From: Heterohyrax brucei
Taxonomy: Eukaryota > Chordata > Mammalia > Hyracoidea > Procaviidae
Direction: 5' to 3'
NCBI GenBank assembly: GCA_028571685.1
Contig: CM053143.1
Coordinates: 7,803,501 to 7,867,500, forward strand
DNA length: 64,000 bases
Shown here: one piece after another, positions 13,101-23,441 of the stretch
Layout: each line of letters opens with the position of its first letter
Position numbering within the stretch: the stretch's first letter is position 1
Made by a program: the position numbers and the translations under genes
The notes under the pieces: generated by a model
What the model was told of the DNA's origin: nothing
The model's database searches: none
What the model saw: only the letters and a program-made list of their open reading frames with translations

Positions 13101-13187
13101 AGACGGTGCAAGACTGGGCAGGTGTTTCATTCTGTTGTTCACGGGGTTGCTGTGAGTTGTCGCCAACTCAACAACATCTAACAACAA
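10127..13187 (+). mobile_element. RTE-type LINE (RTE1_LA-like), nearly full length, inactive
   Basis: At about 3.06 kb this is close to the usual RTE length. The 5' UTR (GTACTGTGGTGGC, GATGCTGGAAGCTATG) runs to about 10500. The endonuclease region follows: residues like KLEVVKNEMEHLKTDSLGISQMKWTAIGHYESDNHTVY at 10520-10640 and TEFCKTNNP...YTCGPQQMKYTEIK at 10935-11050. Reverse transcriptase motifs are still readable: CFTDYVKVFDRVDQK near 12120 (family IDYAKAFDCVDH) and RHADDTSLL near 12450, where the YADD catalytic box has become HADD. The C-terminal region TQAMAFLITTRACESWTMNK lies near 12750. The tail ends GCTGTGAGTTGTCGCCAACTC then TAACAACAAT repeats. The frame is broken in many places, so no protein is made. 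Confidence 0.95.
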
Positions 13188-14346
13188 TAACATTAGGTTT
13201 ATTAGCCAAATGTTGTCATAGGAAACATTTTTAGGTGCCAGAATTCTGGGTGAAAAATAGTTTCTTTCGTTTGAATCATTCTAAAACCTGAGACACCATC
13301 CACCTGAATTAAAAAAAAAGATGTTCACCTCAATTAATTTGTTAGAGACTAGCCATATGTCCCATCTGATTACCAGTTCTGAACATCTGCCACAAAGCAG
13401 ATTGTGTCCAGGACATCATGAACAACTGCATCATTGATTACTGGGTAAAATAAGTCTAACACCACTAGGACTCTATACTAGGAGTGACATCTATTTCCCA
13501 TTAAAATGTCAACAAGACACATGTACTACACATGCATGTGAAATGTTCTGAACAGAATGCTTATTCAGATACAACCTGAAAGCTTATCTTTTTTTACCTG
13601 CTTGTATAAAACTAGCAGTCAAGCTAACTGGAGAATGCAGCTGACTATCTTCACCTTCATTTCCACTTTGAAATTCTGTTAACTTCCTCTCATCCAAGTG
13701 GCCTGATAGTTTCTCTTTAATGACTACAGTCTCTCTTTAACTAAAATGAATTCTTCTTTGGGTTCTGTGATCATTATGCAGATGCAATGAGCGTGAAGGC
13801 CACCACCTCAAAACATGTTATCTCCCTGTGGTCTCTCGAGCAGGCAGGACTCCAGCTCACAGCAAGTACTTGGTTCTCTGCAATCTTCCAAGAAAGAGAG
13901 GTACACCCGATCCAAGACCCTTCCTCATATTAATTTTTAGCACAGGGAACTGCGTATTGGAGGTGGGGCAGCATTAATACACAGTTAGTTACAATGATTT
14001 TTGTAACAAAGACAAAGAATAGCAGCCAGGAAAAACAAAGCTATTCCTTCAAAAAACTCGTGAAACAAATATTCCAGTGATTTTAAGGCCAAGACCAAGC
14101 CAGGTTGCACAAAAAGTTCGTCCATGTAGGATGACCACTCAAAGAAAAGAGCTGAAAAAGGCATATTTAAGTGAAAATGCAAATTTACTTAATCAGGTTT
14201 ATTCCCTTGAAAAAGTCTATGAAAGCCTTGACAAATCTAATTGCAAAGCTAAGACAGTGGAATATAACATTTTTCTTCAATAAGTGCACTATTTGTTGAT
14301 ACCGCCATACCCTACAAGACAGACAGTGAGGGGCTGTGGTACAAAG
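13188..14346. other. Unique intronic sequence
   Basis: Open frames at 13985-14283 on both strands overlap and match nothing known; the plus-strand one is rich in Lys, Glu and Leu but short. No repeat is recognised. Confidence 0.55.
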
Positions 14347-14553
14347 GTGTCCCTGGGTGGTGCAAATGGTTAGAGTGCTGAACCGCTAACTGAAAGGTCG
14401 GAGGTTTGAGTCCACCCAAAGATGCCTCAGCAGAAAAAACACATGATCGGCTTCTGAAAACTCAGTCATGGAAAACCCTACAAAGAGTAATTCTACTCAG
14501 AAACACACGGGGTTGGGCATGTCTTGGAGTTGACTTGACAGCAACTGTTCTTT
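14347..14553 (+). repeat. AfroSINE, long variant
   Basis: Head TCCCTGGGTGGTGCAAATGG and CTAACTGAAAGGTCGGAGG, long-variant middle CAGTCATGGAAAACCCTAC, tail TTGACTTGACAGCAACTG. Confidence 0.93.
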
Positions 14554-14563
14554 CCTTCTTTTC

Positions 14564-14620
14564 ATAAGGTCACTATGATTCTGAGTTGACTCAACAGAAT
14601 CAGGTTTTTTTTTTTTTTTA
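14564..14620 (+). repeat. AfroSINE 3' end fragment
   Basis: Only the tail remains: AAGGTCACTATGATTCTGAG through CAACAGAATCAGG and a T run. Confidence 0.75.
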
Positions 14621-14636
14621 AATTTATGGGAAGAAA

Positions 14637-14830
14637 GAACCCAGGTGGTACAACAGTTAAATGCTCAGCTGCTGACTGAAAGGCTGGTTGTTCAAACCTA
14701 CCTAGAGGCTGTGCAGGAGAAAAGACCCGGAGAGCTGCTTCCACAAAGACCACAGCCTAGAAAACCCTCTGGGGCAGTTCTCTGTTACGTGGGGTTGCTA
14801 GGAGTTAGAATGGACTTTGCAGGAACTAAA
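14637..14830 (+). repeat. AfroSINE, long variant
   Basis: Head ACCCAGGTGGTACAACAG, then GCTGACTGAAAGGCTGG. The middle differs from the copy at 14347 (GAGAGCTGCTTCCACAAAGA), like those at 40831 and 39772, suggesting a separate sub-variant. Confidence 0.88.
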
Positions 14831-15814
14831 AGCTACAAGAACATGGAGAAAAATAAGAAAAATGAAAGCAAAAAAGGAGAAAGCCAGAAAATAGAGGGAA
14901 AAACAAAGAGTCTAGCAGAAGTGGAAAGATAAGAACAAAAGTCGGGGCCGGTTAGTGGGAAGGCCAGTCATGGAAGGCAGAGGGAAAGAGAAAACACAGC
15001 AAAGAAGGCAGAAATAGCAGGGAAGAAAGGGGAGTGGGGAGGAAACAACCCCCTGCATTTTGAGCTGTCAGCTCAGTACTCCGTGCCCCATGGTTTGGTC
15101 CTTCGACACTGGGATTCACAGTCGGATCCCCTTTCCCGTGCGGGTATAGATCTTGCCAGTTTCTCGTGCCTGGATTGTACCACCCTTTTCACCATACCTA
15201 CTCAAATTCTAACCCTCCTTTAGAGGCCAACACAGCTTTAAAGCCAGTCAGCTTTCTTCTACCATTCTGTCCAGGGCAATCAGTTTCTCTTTACATTCGA
15301 GGAGCACTTACTGACAGAACTTCCTTGTCATTTGCACTGCGTCTAAAAAAATCTGTTCAGGTCTCTATGTCTTAACTCATCAAACACATTATAAAATACT
15401 GGAGGATGAAAACTTTGCACCTTCGGATCCCCAACAGTGGCTACCATGGTGCTTTGCAGGTTGTCAATATTTTCAGTATTTATTACTGACTCATGAAATG
15501 TTAACCATTCTTCATTAAGACTTTAGCTAGCCAGAAATAAAAACAAAGACTTTAATGTCAGTGATTAGTATCCTCATTTATAACACTGTCTTCAAATTTT
15601 TTAACTGACTCAGTCTTAAGCAAGCTCTCAAAGCTATAAACATAAGTTATCTTGTGATAAAAACTATCCGAGCCAAAAACTCCAGCCAAAGAGGCTGGAG
15701 GAAACCTTTGAGACTCTTCCACCTCTATCATTTGAAGTACGTAATGAAATACATAAAATTTGAAGTGTATAATGAAATCTGAAGTGGTATACTGACGACA
15801 GCTTGGATTTTGAG
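14831..15814. other. Unique intronic sequence with a purine-rich start
   Basis: Bases 14840-15050 are strongly A/G-rich on the plus strand. The rest shows no recognised element. Confidence 0.55.
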
Positions 15815-15960
15815 GGAAACCTAGGTTCAAACATGAGGTCCTCTTCTCAGTGGCTATGTGATCTTAGATAATTTACTAAGCCTCTCTTTTCCTGAAGCAA
15901 CCACATCTTTTAAAAAATAGTGATAATAATATTTGCCTTAAAACATAACCAAGTGTAAGC
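15815..15960 (+). repeat. MIR SINE fragment
   Basis: It follows the MIR order: CCTAGGTTCAAA, GTGGCTATGTGATCTTAG, AAGCCTCTCTTTTCC, and AATAGTGATAATAATA. Confidence 0.75.
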
Positions 15961-16589
15961 AAGACTACTCATACTGTACAGTAAATGGCAAGTAGTTGGT
16001 TAAGTTGCTACTCTGTTAGTAGACTGAGACTCTTTTAAAGACAGGAAGTATGTTCTATTTCACTCTATTCTTTGGTATCCAAAACATCGCATATTCATTC
16101 TCTAGAATGAGGAAATGAATATCTAGGAAATGAATATCAAGGCCAAGAGCTAATTTGGTCACAGAATTAGACACACAGACTCTGGAGTCTGAAGTGAGTT
16201 TCAGAGATCGTCTACTTTACAAATTTACGAAGTGTGCTCTGAGGATTTCTGGACATCCCCAATACCCTTTCAAGGACCTGGGAAGTCTTCATGAGGCTAT
16301 TTTTCAGTCATATACCTCAACCAAAAGTAGGCTGTTTTCTTCACATACTTCAAACAAAACAACGTATCATGATCAAATGAAGGTAAGACAGGGACATGAA
16401 ACTGCAACTCTCTCTTATAAAAAGCCATTTCTAAAAATGTAAAACTGTGCACCTCTTCTAATATACATATATATGTTTGAGGTTTTGTGGGGGAAAAAAA
16501 GTTATCTTTCATAAAAGCATGTCAACTCAAAAACTGGACTGGACTGTGAGACATAAGGCTGTCAGAGCCATTCACCTGTAGAATTAAGA
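15961..16589. other. Unique intronic sequence
   Basis: Nothing recognised. A near repeat of GAATATC(T/A)AGG(A/G)AATGAATATC occurs at 16108-16142. Confidence 0.55.
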
Positions 16590-16800
16590 TAGTAGGATGG
16601 AGAAGAGTGGACAGGAGCTGGCTGAATGAATACGGGAGGTACAGGGTGGAAAAGAGGACTGTGCAGTCACGGGGTGGGGAGGGCGAGAGCAGCGTGAGTT
16701 GCATAAAGGTGTATGTATGGGGTTTTATATGGAAAATTGAATTCAACTGTAAACTTTCACTTATTCACAATAAAATATCATTAAGAAATCCAAAAAAGTG
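16590..16800 (+). mobile_element. L1 3' end, 5'-truncated
   Basis: Ends GTAAACTTTCACTTATTCACAATAAAA, the 3' UTR end shared by the L1 pieces at 46140 and 31292. It is preceded by the CAGGAGCTGGCTGAATGAAT block. No coding part remains. Confidence 0.75.
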
Positions 16801-17074
16801 TTAATTATGTTACTATATAATAGGTTTGTTATTGTTACTTTATAATAAACTGATAATTACTTTTTAAAATTATACTTGAAATTTCTAAGGTTAGATGTAT
16901 CGATGGGCATAACTCACAGAAACACAAGCTTTTGATGTCCTCAATAGTTTTCCAGTGTGTTAAGGTGGGTAAGACGAACAAGAAGGTTGTGAACCACTGA
17001 TGCAATCAATTCCCTCAGTCTGCAGAAGGGAAGCAAAGGCTAGTGGAGGTGACTCACTCAGGAGTGTCAGCAAA

Positions 17075-17312
17075 CAGAGTGACCATATACTGGATACCCT
17101 TTATGGTTCTGTGCATCTACAGGATATCATCCTGCTGACCTTTGGCTGGAGGAAGGGGGGTGGGTGGAGAGAAGGGGAAAGGAGACTTTTGGGAGGATGC
17201 GACATGTATGGAGCAGAGAAGAACAGTGTGCTGTCACTGGAAGCTGCACTTAGGTGGGCATGCAAATTTATATGGGAATGTACATTTTCACTCAGTCATA
17301 ATAATAAAAAAA
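17075..17312 (+). mobile_element. L1 3' end, 5'-truncated, with perfect target-site duplication
   Basis: The 238-bp insert runs from CAGAGTGACCATATACTGG to an A-rich tail. The 14-mer GGAGTGTCAGCAAA occurs directly before it (17061-17074) and directly after it (17313-17326), so both ends are exact. Same 3' UTR type as 21590 and 31292. Confidence 0.92.
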
Positions 17313-17591
17313 GGAGTGTCAGCAAAACAAGAACTTGGTCTTAGCTTCAACAACTGAGCTCTTAACTACTGTCATGGTATCAGAAAGAAAGGAAAATAGG
17401 TTTGGTGAATTTATTCAGAATTTTCATCCTAAATTGAGCTCTAAATTGTCAAAGTAAACAGAAAAAAAGGAAAAATCAGACCTGAAGAAACAATTCAAAC
17501 TCTGAACCAAAGTTCCAGTTTTTCTGAGAATGTTTTGTTTCTCAGGTGTATTTTTATACACTGAGCATATACTCTCTCATTTTAAAGTATA

Positions 17592-17775
17592 CCAAAAAAA
17601 AAAAAAAAAATCCATTACTGTCGAGTCATCTCTGAGTCATAGTGACCCCATAGGGTTTCCAAGGCTGTAAATCTCTATGAAAGCAGATTGTCATATCTTT
17701 CTTCCACAGAGCTGCTGGCAGTTTTAAATAATGATCTTTTGGCTAGCTGTTGATCACTAACCAGGACTCCTTTTA
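17592..17775 (-). repeat. AfroSINE, long variant, antisense
   Basis: Inverse tail TACTGTCGAGTCATCTCTGAG after an A run, long-variant middle GAAAGCAGATTGTCAT, degraded inverse head GATCTTTTGGCTAGC. Confidence 0.85.
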
Positions 17776-17924
17776 AAGTACAACTCATAAGAAAGATGGT
17801 CAATGATTGGTCAGTAAAGGTTTCAAATATATATTGTATGTAAAACACCCTCATGAAACACCACAGTATGTGTAACTGAAAAACCAAGTTCCAGAGTCAA
17901 TGTAGAAGTCTGAATGTAGTTGAA

Positions 17925-17991
17925 AAGGTCTGCACTTTGGACTGAGGTAGGTAGACATAGGTTCTAACTTTTGAGCCTTGGTCTCATCTTT
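17925..17991 (+). repeat. MIR-like fragment cut by a SINE
   Basis: ACATAGGTTCTAACTTTTGAGCC then CTCATCTTTAAAAT is MIR-like; the next element begins at once. Confidence 0.4.
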
Positions 17992-18107
17992 AAAATCCTA
18001 CTGCCGTCCAGTTGATTCTGACTCATAGCAATCCTATAGGACACAGTAGAACCGCCCCACAGAGTTTTCAAGGAAGACTTATGGATTTGAACGGCCAATC
18101 TTTTGGC
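17992..18107 (-). repeat. AfroSINE, antisense, head missing
   Basis: Inverse tail TACTGCCGTCCAGTTGATTC through GGCCAATCTTTTGGCAG, where it abuts an LTR fragment. Confidence 0.88.
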
Positions 18108-18210
18108 AGAATTTGGACTTCTAGCCTCTTAGATTGTGAGAGAATCAATTTCTCTCTGTTAAAGCCATCCATTTGTGAGATTTCTGTTACAGAAGCACTA
18201 GATGATTAAG
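18108..18210 (+). mobile_element. LTR 3' fragment, MaLR/ERVL-type
   Basis: This fossil holds only the last 100 bp of the family: TTGGACTTCTAGCC, then AAAGCCATCCATTTGTG, ending GATTAAGACA. Confidence 0.8.
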
Positions 18211-18367
18211 ACAGAAACCCTGGTGGCACAGTGGTTAAGAGGCATGACTGCTAACCAAAAGGCTGGCTGTTTAAGTCTACCGGGCATTCCTTACAAACTC
18301 TATGGGTGGTTCTACTCTGTCCTATAGGGTCACGATGAGTCAGAATCGACTTGAGGGCACTGGGTTT
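18211..18367 (+). repeat. AfroSINE, short variant
   Basis: GAAACCCTGGTGGCACAGTGG to GACTTGAGGGCACTGGGTTTT. It is one of the least diverged copies here and begins exactly where the LTR ends. Confidence 0.93.
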
Positions 18368-19387
18368 TGTCTTTCTGGTGTTTGGTCTTGCAGCACTATG
18401 AGGACTCAGTGAGACAGTGCTGGAGATAGTGTCTCGTACGATGCCTTGCACACGCTTTCAGAACCTGCTCATAACCCTTCAAATCCCTCCTATGAACTTC
18501 TGCATTATGGCTTAGCTTCGGGCTGCACTGTCCACGGACACGAAAAGTAACGTAACTTTTGTAGCAAAAAAGGCAATTCTGAGTTTGTAAACTATCCATC
18601 TATCGAGGTGGGGTCAATTCCAAGGCAGAGGGGTACAGATGATGGGCTATGTTAGACAACAGTTGCCACATCTGTAAATAGAATACGCATGCTGGCTTGG
18701 GAAATGTTCCTACTGCTGCACCAATGACCCAGATACACAGTTGTGCTTTAAAATGCTGAATGTGCCCCCTGAAATGACCTTTTTCCCCCCTGTCTCCCCT
18801 CCGTCTTTTTCTTCCAGAAAAGTATCAATCCCAGGACCTGATGAAAACTAAATAACGTCTTAACCCCTACAGAGCTCTCCAACACAGAATTCTATTAAAT
18901 TAGCTTAGGGTTTATGGGCAGAAGTGGGAGATAAAGTACCAAAGTAATTTCCCACATGTAATAAAGTAAAAATGGGTAGTCAGGTGTCTCAGTTATGGTT
19001 CTAGGAGTCCCTGTAGACAGAAGTTCTAAAAACCCTTTATATATTAAGACACATTTAAGTGTGTCACCTTTTTTCAGTTCAGACAGACAGCATCAGAAGC
19101 TACCACCTTGTATCTTGTATGTCACGGGAGAGTGCCTGAAACTCTTCTTAGTTCTGCAATTGACCGACCCATTCCTTGCCACTTACCCCAATCCTGCCAC
19201 AGAATCACTATGTCAAAACTCATTTTTCTCTATCAAATTTTCAATAAGGAAATTGACTTTAGTGATTTGATTTTGTATTGAAAAGTATTTCTAACTGAAG
19301 AGACCACAGTCCTTGAGCACTCTAAGTAATAAGCAATATGCTACAAGTAGCCACACTAAGCCTTTTACATGTAACATATGATCTTAT
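18368..19387. other. Unique intronic sequence
   Basis: Nothing recognised. The stretch 18600-18900 is only moderately AT-rich. Confidence 0.55.
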
Positions 19388-20100
19388 ACTTTTTTTATTG
19401 GTATTATTATTATTTTACTTTTTTTATTAAATAAAAAAATGAAAGTGTACATATTCTGTGCTCACAATATTGGGTTGCCCATAATCAACCTACGTTTTTT
19501 AGTAACCTCTGAAATAGGATGGTTGGAAAGAGCAAACTCTCTGATAGGGGGCAAGAAAACGCCTTATAGAGGGCGTCCAAAAACAACTTAAACGGTGAAA
19601 AACTATTAACTATGGAAAGAAGGATTTTGCTCATGTTTCCTCAGGTTCAAAGATCAGCTTTAGGTGGACACCATAACGAAGAACTTCCCACAGATATGGA
19701 AATGGCGATAATGAAGACTCCGGCGGCCATCCCTCGCGCACACAAAGTCACCTACCAGCCTGAGAACAGAAGAGAAAGAACGACACGGAAGGCAAAGACT
19801 TTGCCTCCTAATGTGGACATTCCTTGTTTGTCTCTCTTCCCTGTAATATTGATTAGGATCATTATTTGACTCTGATGTACGGGTGTTGAGCTTCCACGTA
19901 TTGTTTATTGCCTGTTATAATGAACCTCTATATGAAGGTTACTGATTCCGTTCTATAAGTTTAAGATTGTCCCCCTGAATTAGTGTTCTGGCCATATGAG
20001 GCTGTTTCCTCTAGGGAACTGATGTCATGCATTCAGTTAAGAAAAAAATGGGATTTTCCCTGAAACCCAGAATGGGCTACAAAAGAAATATAACACCTCT

Positions 20101-20282
20101 ATAGCCTCGTGATCCCCAGTGCTCGGCTGGTCAGTCGGATGGGTAAGACCCCTCATGCAGAGGGGCGACCTAAGTTAGGCGCAGTCGCCAGGGATCACAG
20201 AGCAAGGGGCTGGTGAGCCAGAGACGGGTAAGACCCCCCAGAAGGGGGCGACCTAAGACAGGCCCAGTCACCGAGAGGCTAT
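20101..20282 (+). promoter_or_regulatory. Constitutive-transport-element-like RNA domain in the ERV fragment
   Basis: Two loop pairs are visible: GGGTAAGA (20141) with ACCTAAG (20168), and GGGTAAGA (20226) with ACCTAAGACAGG (20251). Each pair closes on a short C/G stem (CCCCTC/GAGGGG at 20149/20160; CCCCC/GGGGG at 20234/20244). An outer stem ATAGCCTC/GAGGCTAT (20101/20275) and an adjacent inner stem GTGATCCC/GGGATCAC (20109/20191) are perfect. The paired loops are those by which the Mason-Pfizer monkey virus element binds the export factor NXF1, letting unspliced RNA leave the nucleus (known of that family). Whether this copy is transcribed or bound is not shown. Confidence 0.8.
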
Positions 20283-20402
20283 TTATTCTGCCCTGTAACT
20301 ACAACTGGAAAATCAAATAACAGAAACACGACAAACAGTTGCCCTGGCCATGATTCCACCAAACACTTTAGCTTCATTTTTATTAAATAAAAAAGGGGGA
20401 AA

Positions 20403-20793
20403 TGAAGGAAATCATGTTAAACACTCTTGACATAAGTGAAGCCATCTTGGATGCTGAACCGTTACTTCAACTCTGTGTAACCTCCTATGACGTTTGTGTA
20501 CTGTAACCTAGAGACAGCCTGGGAATACTTCCAAGCCCTTGGCCCAAACATGTAGAACAATGTATGACCGAAACTGTGCCCATCTGACTTAGTTACCGTA
20601 TGTTTCAGTTCCTTGTATGCCTAGCTACCAAAAGAGTATAAATGCTGTAATAAAACTTTGCGCCAGGGGTCTCGGCTGGGGATAGCCGTTAGCCCCCTGA
20701 CTCCCAAACTGTCTCATGTCTATTCTTTCCTAAAGCGCTCGGCGTCAAACCTCCTCTACCCATGTTCGTCGGGGAACTCTCTGCTCCCCGACA
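20403..20793 (+). mobile_element. 3' LTR of the class II ERV fragment
   Basis: 391 bp, TGAAGG to CCGACA. A TATA box (GAGTATAAATG, about 20634-20644) and AATAAA (20650) lie about 10 bp apart, then a GC-rich U5. Fossil; no other copy of this LTR was noticed in the window. Confidence 0.8.
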
Positions 20794-21589
20794 CAATATT
20801 GGGTTAAGAGAGAAGGAGTACACAAGTTGTGTCGAAGTCTCATTAACACTGATCTTCTTACTAATGTGAATTGTCACCAATTTCACCCTACCAAATTTCT
20901 AACAATTAACTAATCTAAACCCTCACCCCTTGCCTTCCCGTCGTCTCACCTTCCCCACACTTGTAGCCGTCAAAGAGTCTTTTCTGTTATGTATGAGTAT
21001 GGTTTTAAGTTTTTATCTTAGGGGTCTCATATAATAATTGTTCTTCTGTCACTGACTGGTTTCACTCAATATAATGTCCTCCAGTTGAGACCAAACTGAG
21101 AGATGATTCCTGCTATCATCGTTGTTCTTTATCAGTGTGTAGTACTCCATGGAGTATATATGCCAAAGTTTACCTATCCACTCTTCTGTTGTTGGGCATT
21201 TGGGTTGATTCCAACTTTTTGCTATTGTGGACCGTGCTGCAAATGAATATTCGTGTGCATGTAGCAGTCGGTGTGAACGGCCTTGATTTTGTAGGATATA
21301 TTCCGAGCAGAATATATTTTTAACTTTATTCAAAAATAAAAAATAGCTCCTTCTGGTTAGCCAGAGTAAAGCTTGGATGTATTTCTCACAGCCTTAAAGT
21401 TGGAACTGATCTCGATATAGTTTTACAGAGCTTCAACAGTTCACTGCATTTGTTGGCCCATGTCTGTTTTTGCTTTAATTTCATACTATCCTAGCCAACT
21501 GCATGGTGCCCGGCCACCACCAGTGATAGCCACTATGGAGCTCACAGAGAGGAGTCTCACTGGCAACATAAGAATAAAAAGGGGTGCAT

Positions 21590-21981
21590 CCTGAGATCTC
21601 CACTAAAAGACCTCAATTGATGGTCGAGCAGTTTCCAGGTTCCCCTGAGAGCATGGCCCCTGGCCCCGATGCTGCCCTTGCCCATAAATTATAACGAAGG
21701 CCCACTCTTTGGACAGGAATGGATAGGCCTTGGCAATGCAGAGTGACCATATATTGGATGCACTTTATGGCTCTGTACATCTATAGGATATCATCCTGCT
21801 GACCTCTGGCTGGAGGAAGGAGAGTGGGTAGAGAGGAGGGGAAAGGAGGCTGTTGGGAGGATGAGACATGTATGGAGCAGAGAGGAATAGCGTGCTATCA
21901 CCGGACAGGGAGAGCAGTGGAAGCTGCATATAGGTGGGCATGTAAATTTATACGGGAATGTACATTTTCACTCAGTCATGT

Positions 21982-22012
<31 letters not shown>

Positions 22013-22018
22013 TTTAAA
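21590..22018 (+). mobile_element. L1 3' UTR, 5'-truncated
   Basis: Carries ACTAAAAGACCTCAATTGATGG, CATAGAGTGACC-like and GGATATCATCCTGCTGACC blocks, TACATTTTCACTCAGTCATG, then a TAAAA-repeat tail. It is the longest plus-strand copy of the same type as 17075 and 31292. Confidence 0.85.
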
Positions 22019-22460
22019 AAAAAGAGAAAAAAAAAGAAGTGAATCAGAATGTCTACCTACAGTTTTAGTCTTAAATTTACACACTCTCTGTAGTGTTTCA
22101 ATCACTCTCCAGGAAAAGGCACTCCTTGTCTTCTGCATGCTCAGTTCATGAACTTCTGTCTAAGTGTGAGCACAGCAGTAACTCAGAAGCAGCAGCCACA
22201 CCATGTCACCCCAGTCTTAAAAAAACTGACCTCCCCACAACTTGCCTAGCAGGGATGGCTGGGACTGACTTCTTATTCCAACCCTTCTATTTACCACCAT
22301 GCTAGACTGCTGAAGGGGGAGAAATACTGTTTTAAAAAAGAGAGGAAAATGCCTCTTGTTTTGGGGTGTCATATCTACCTTTTCTCTGCCCCCACATATG
22401 ACTGATGATTTTCTCTTCATAGTTCTTAACATTTCCTCAGTTCCCATTCCACCTTCCCCT
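22019..22460. other. Unique intronic sequence
   Basis: No recognised element. Confidence 0.55.
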
Positions 22461-22608
22461 AAACCAAAACCCACTGCTGTCAAGCTGATTTCAATCCATG
22501 GTGACCCTACTGGACAGAGTAGAACTGCCCCAGAGAGTTTCCAAGGGGCAGCTGGTGGATTCCAACTGATGACCATTGGGTTAGCAGCTGACTTCTTAAC
22601 CACTGTAT
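22461..22608 (-). repeat. AfroSINE, antisense
   Basis: AAACCAAAACCCACTGCTGTC through GGGTTAGCAGCTGACTTCTTAACC. A 132-residue open frame at 22217-22615 on the minus strand uses this SINE and is not a gene. Confidence 0.94.
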
Positions 22609-23277
22609 CCTCCATGTCTGACCTTGTGTAAAGGAACGAGAATTCCCTTCTAAAATACTTTCGCCTTGTACAGAGTAGGATTCATCACTGTGTACTTATG
22701 ACATAGCTTTTCTTTATTCAAAGCACACCGGTTTTCAGGGGCCTGGCATGGGTGAAGAGGATCAGGTATGAAACAGCAGCAGTGATGGGAATTCTGGTGC
22801 AAAGGGCAGTGCATGTGCTCTCTAAAGCAAGTGCTGCTACTGGGGTCTTGCAAAGTGATCAGACCACTCTGCTATACACAGGGCCCTCTGCCGCCAGTAC
22901 AGGACTCCAAACATCCATTTTCTAATGGAAAGGTAAGGCAAAGAAGGAGAATTTCCTGTCTTCTTAAATTTTATTCCCTTATATTGATCCAGGAATAAAA
23001 AAAAACACAATGGAAATCTCAGAGGGCTGCAATTTTTCATCAACAGGAAAAGAGGTGCGTGCTGTGTGGTCTGTGTGCCATGTGACAGAGTGACAGACAG
23101 AGGGAGATGGTAGAGAAAGAAAGGAGGAGGACAAAGGCAGTAAAGAGGAGGCGGGAGAGAGATCAGGGAAGGGAAACCATAGAAACTCAAAGGACAGTTT
23201 CCCAGCAAGCAAAGAGGAAATGAGAATCCTAATCTGAAAGAAATCAAAGTGGGAGCTACCTAGGTTGAGGACAAGAA
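22609..23277. other. Unique sequence with a purine tract
   Basis: Bases 23096-23180 are almost all A/G on the plus strand, which explains the long minus-strand open frames at 22837-23350. No repeat family is recognised. Confidence 0.55.
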
Positions 23278-23441
23278 AACCCAAAACTAAACCTACCACT
23301 GTCAAGTGGCTTTCTGACTCACAGCACCCTACAGAGCAGAGTTGCCCCATAAAGTTTCCAAGGAGTAAGTGATGGATTCAAACTGCTGATCTTTTGGTTA
23401 GTAGCTATAGCTCTTCACCACTTTGCCAGCAGGGTTTCCAG
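23278..23441 (-). repeat. AfroSINE, antisense
   Basis: AACCTACCACTGTCAAGTGG to CACTTTGCCAGCAGGGTTTCC; both ends present. Confidence 0.92.

Larger units (their letters stand above)
19477..20793 (+). mobile_element. Endogenous betaretrovirus-like (class II ERV) fragment: 3' internal region plus 3' LTR
   Basis: This is a fossil. Its parts, in order, are a degraded internal region (19477-20100), a structured RNA element (20101-20282), a polypurine tract (AAAAAAGGGGGAAA, 20389-20402) and one LTR (20403-20793). No 5' LTR, gag or pol is present and it is broken. CACAATATTGGGTT occurs at both edges. The betaretroviral assignment rests on the polypurine tract, compact LTR and transport-element motif. 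The direction is opposite to NR3C2. Little divergence from canonical LTR signals suggests an insertion younger than the surrounding L1. Confidence 0.78.
19388..21345 (-). mobile_element. L1 3' region, antisense, split by an ERV fragment
   Basis: The left part (19388-19476) is the inverse A-rich tail and last 3' UTR bases. The right part (20794-21345) continues through the 3' UTR into the end of ORF2. On the minus strand residues such as WNQPKCPTTEEWIGKLWHIYSMEYYTLIKNN (21110-21220) and LEDIILSETSQ are the typical L1 ORF2 C-terminus. Some positions no longer match the family. Confidence 0.88.

Noticed and set aside
13985-14283. Possible coding exon from overlapping frames on both strands
   Set aside because: Short, no splice-site context that stands out, no recognised domain; base composition alone explains it.
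14347-14420. tRNA gene
   Set aside because: The tRNA-like boxes are AfroSINE heads; the same pattern occurs dozens of times with degraded cloverleaf and SINE bodies attached.
22217-22615. 132-residue minus-strand open frame
   Set aside because: Half of it is an AfroSINE read through; no family resemblance in the rest.
22837-23350. Leu/Pro/Ser-rich minus-strand frames resembling membrane proteins
   Set aside because: They come from a purine tract on the other strand plus a SINE.
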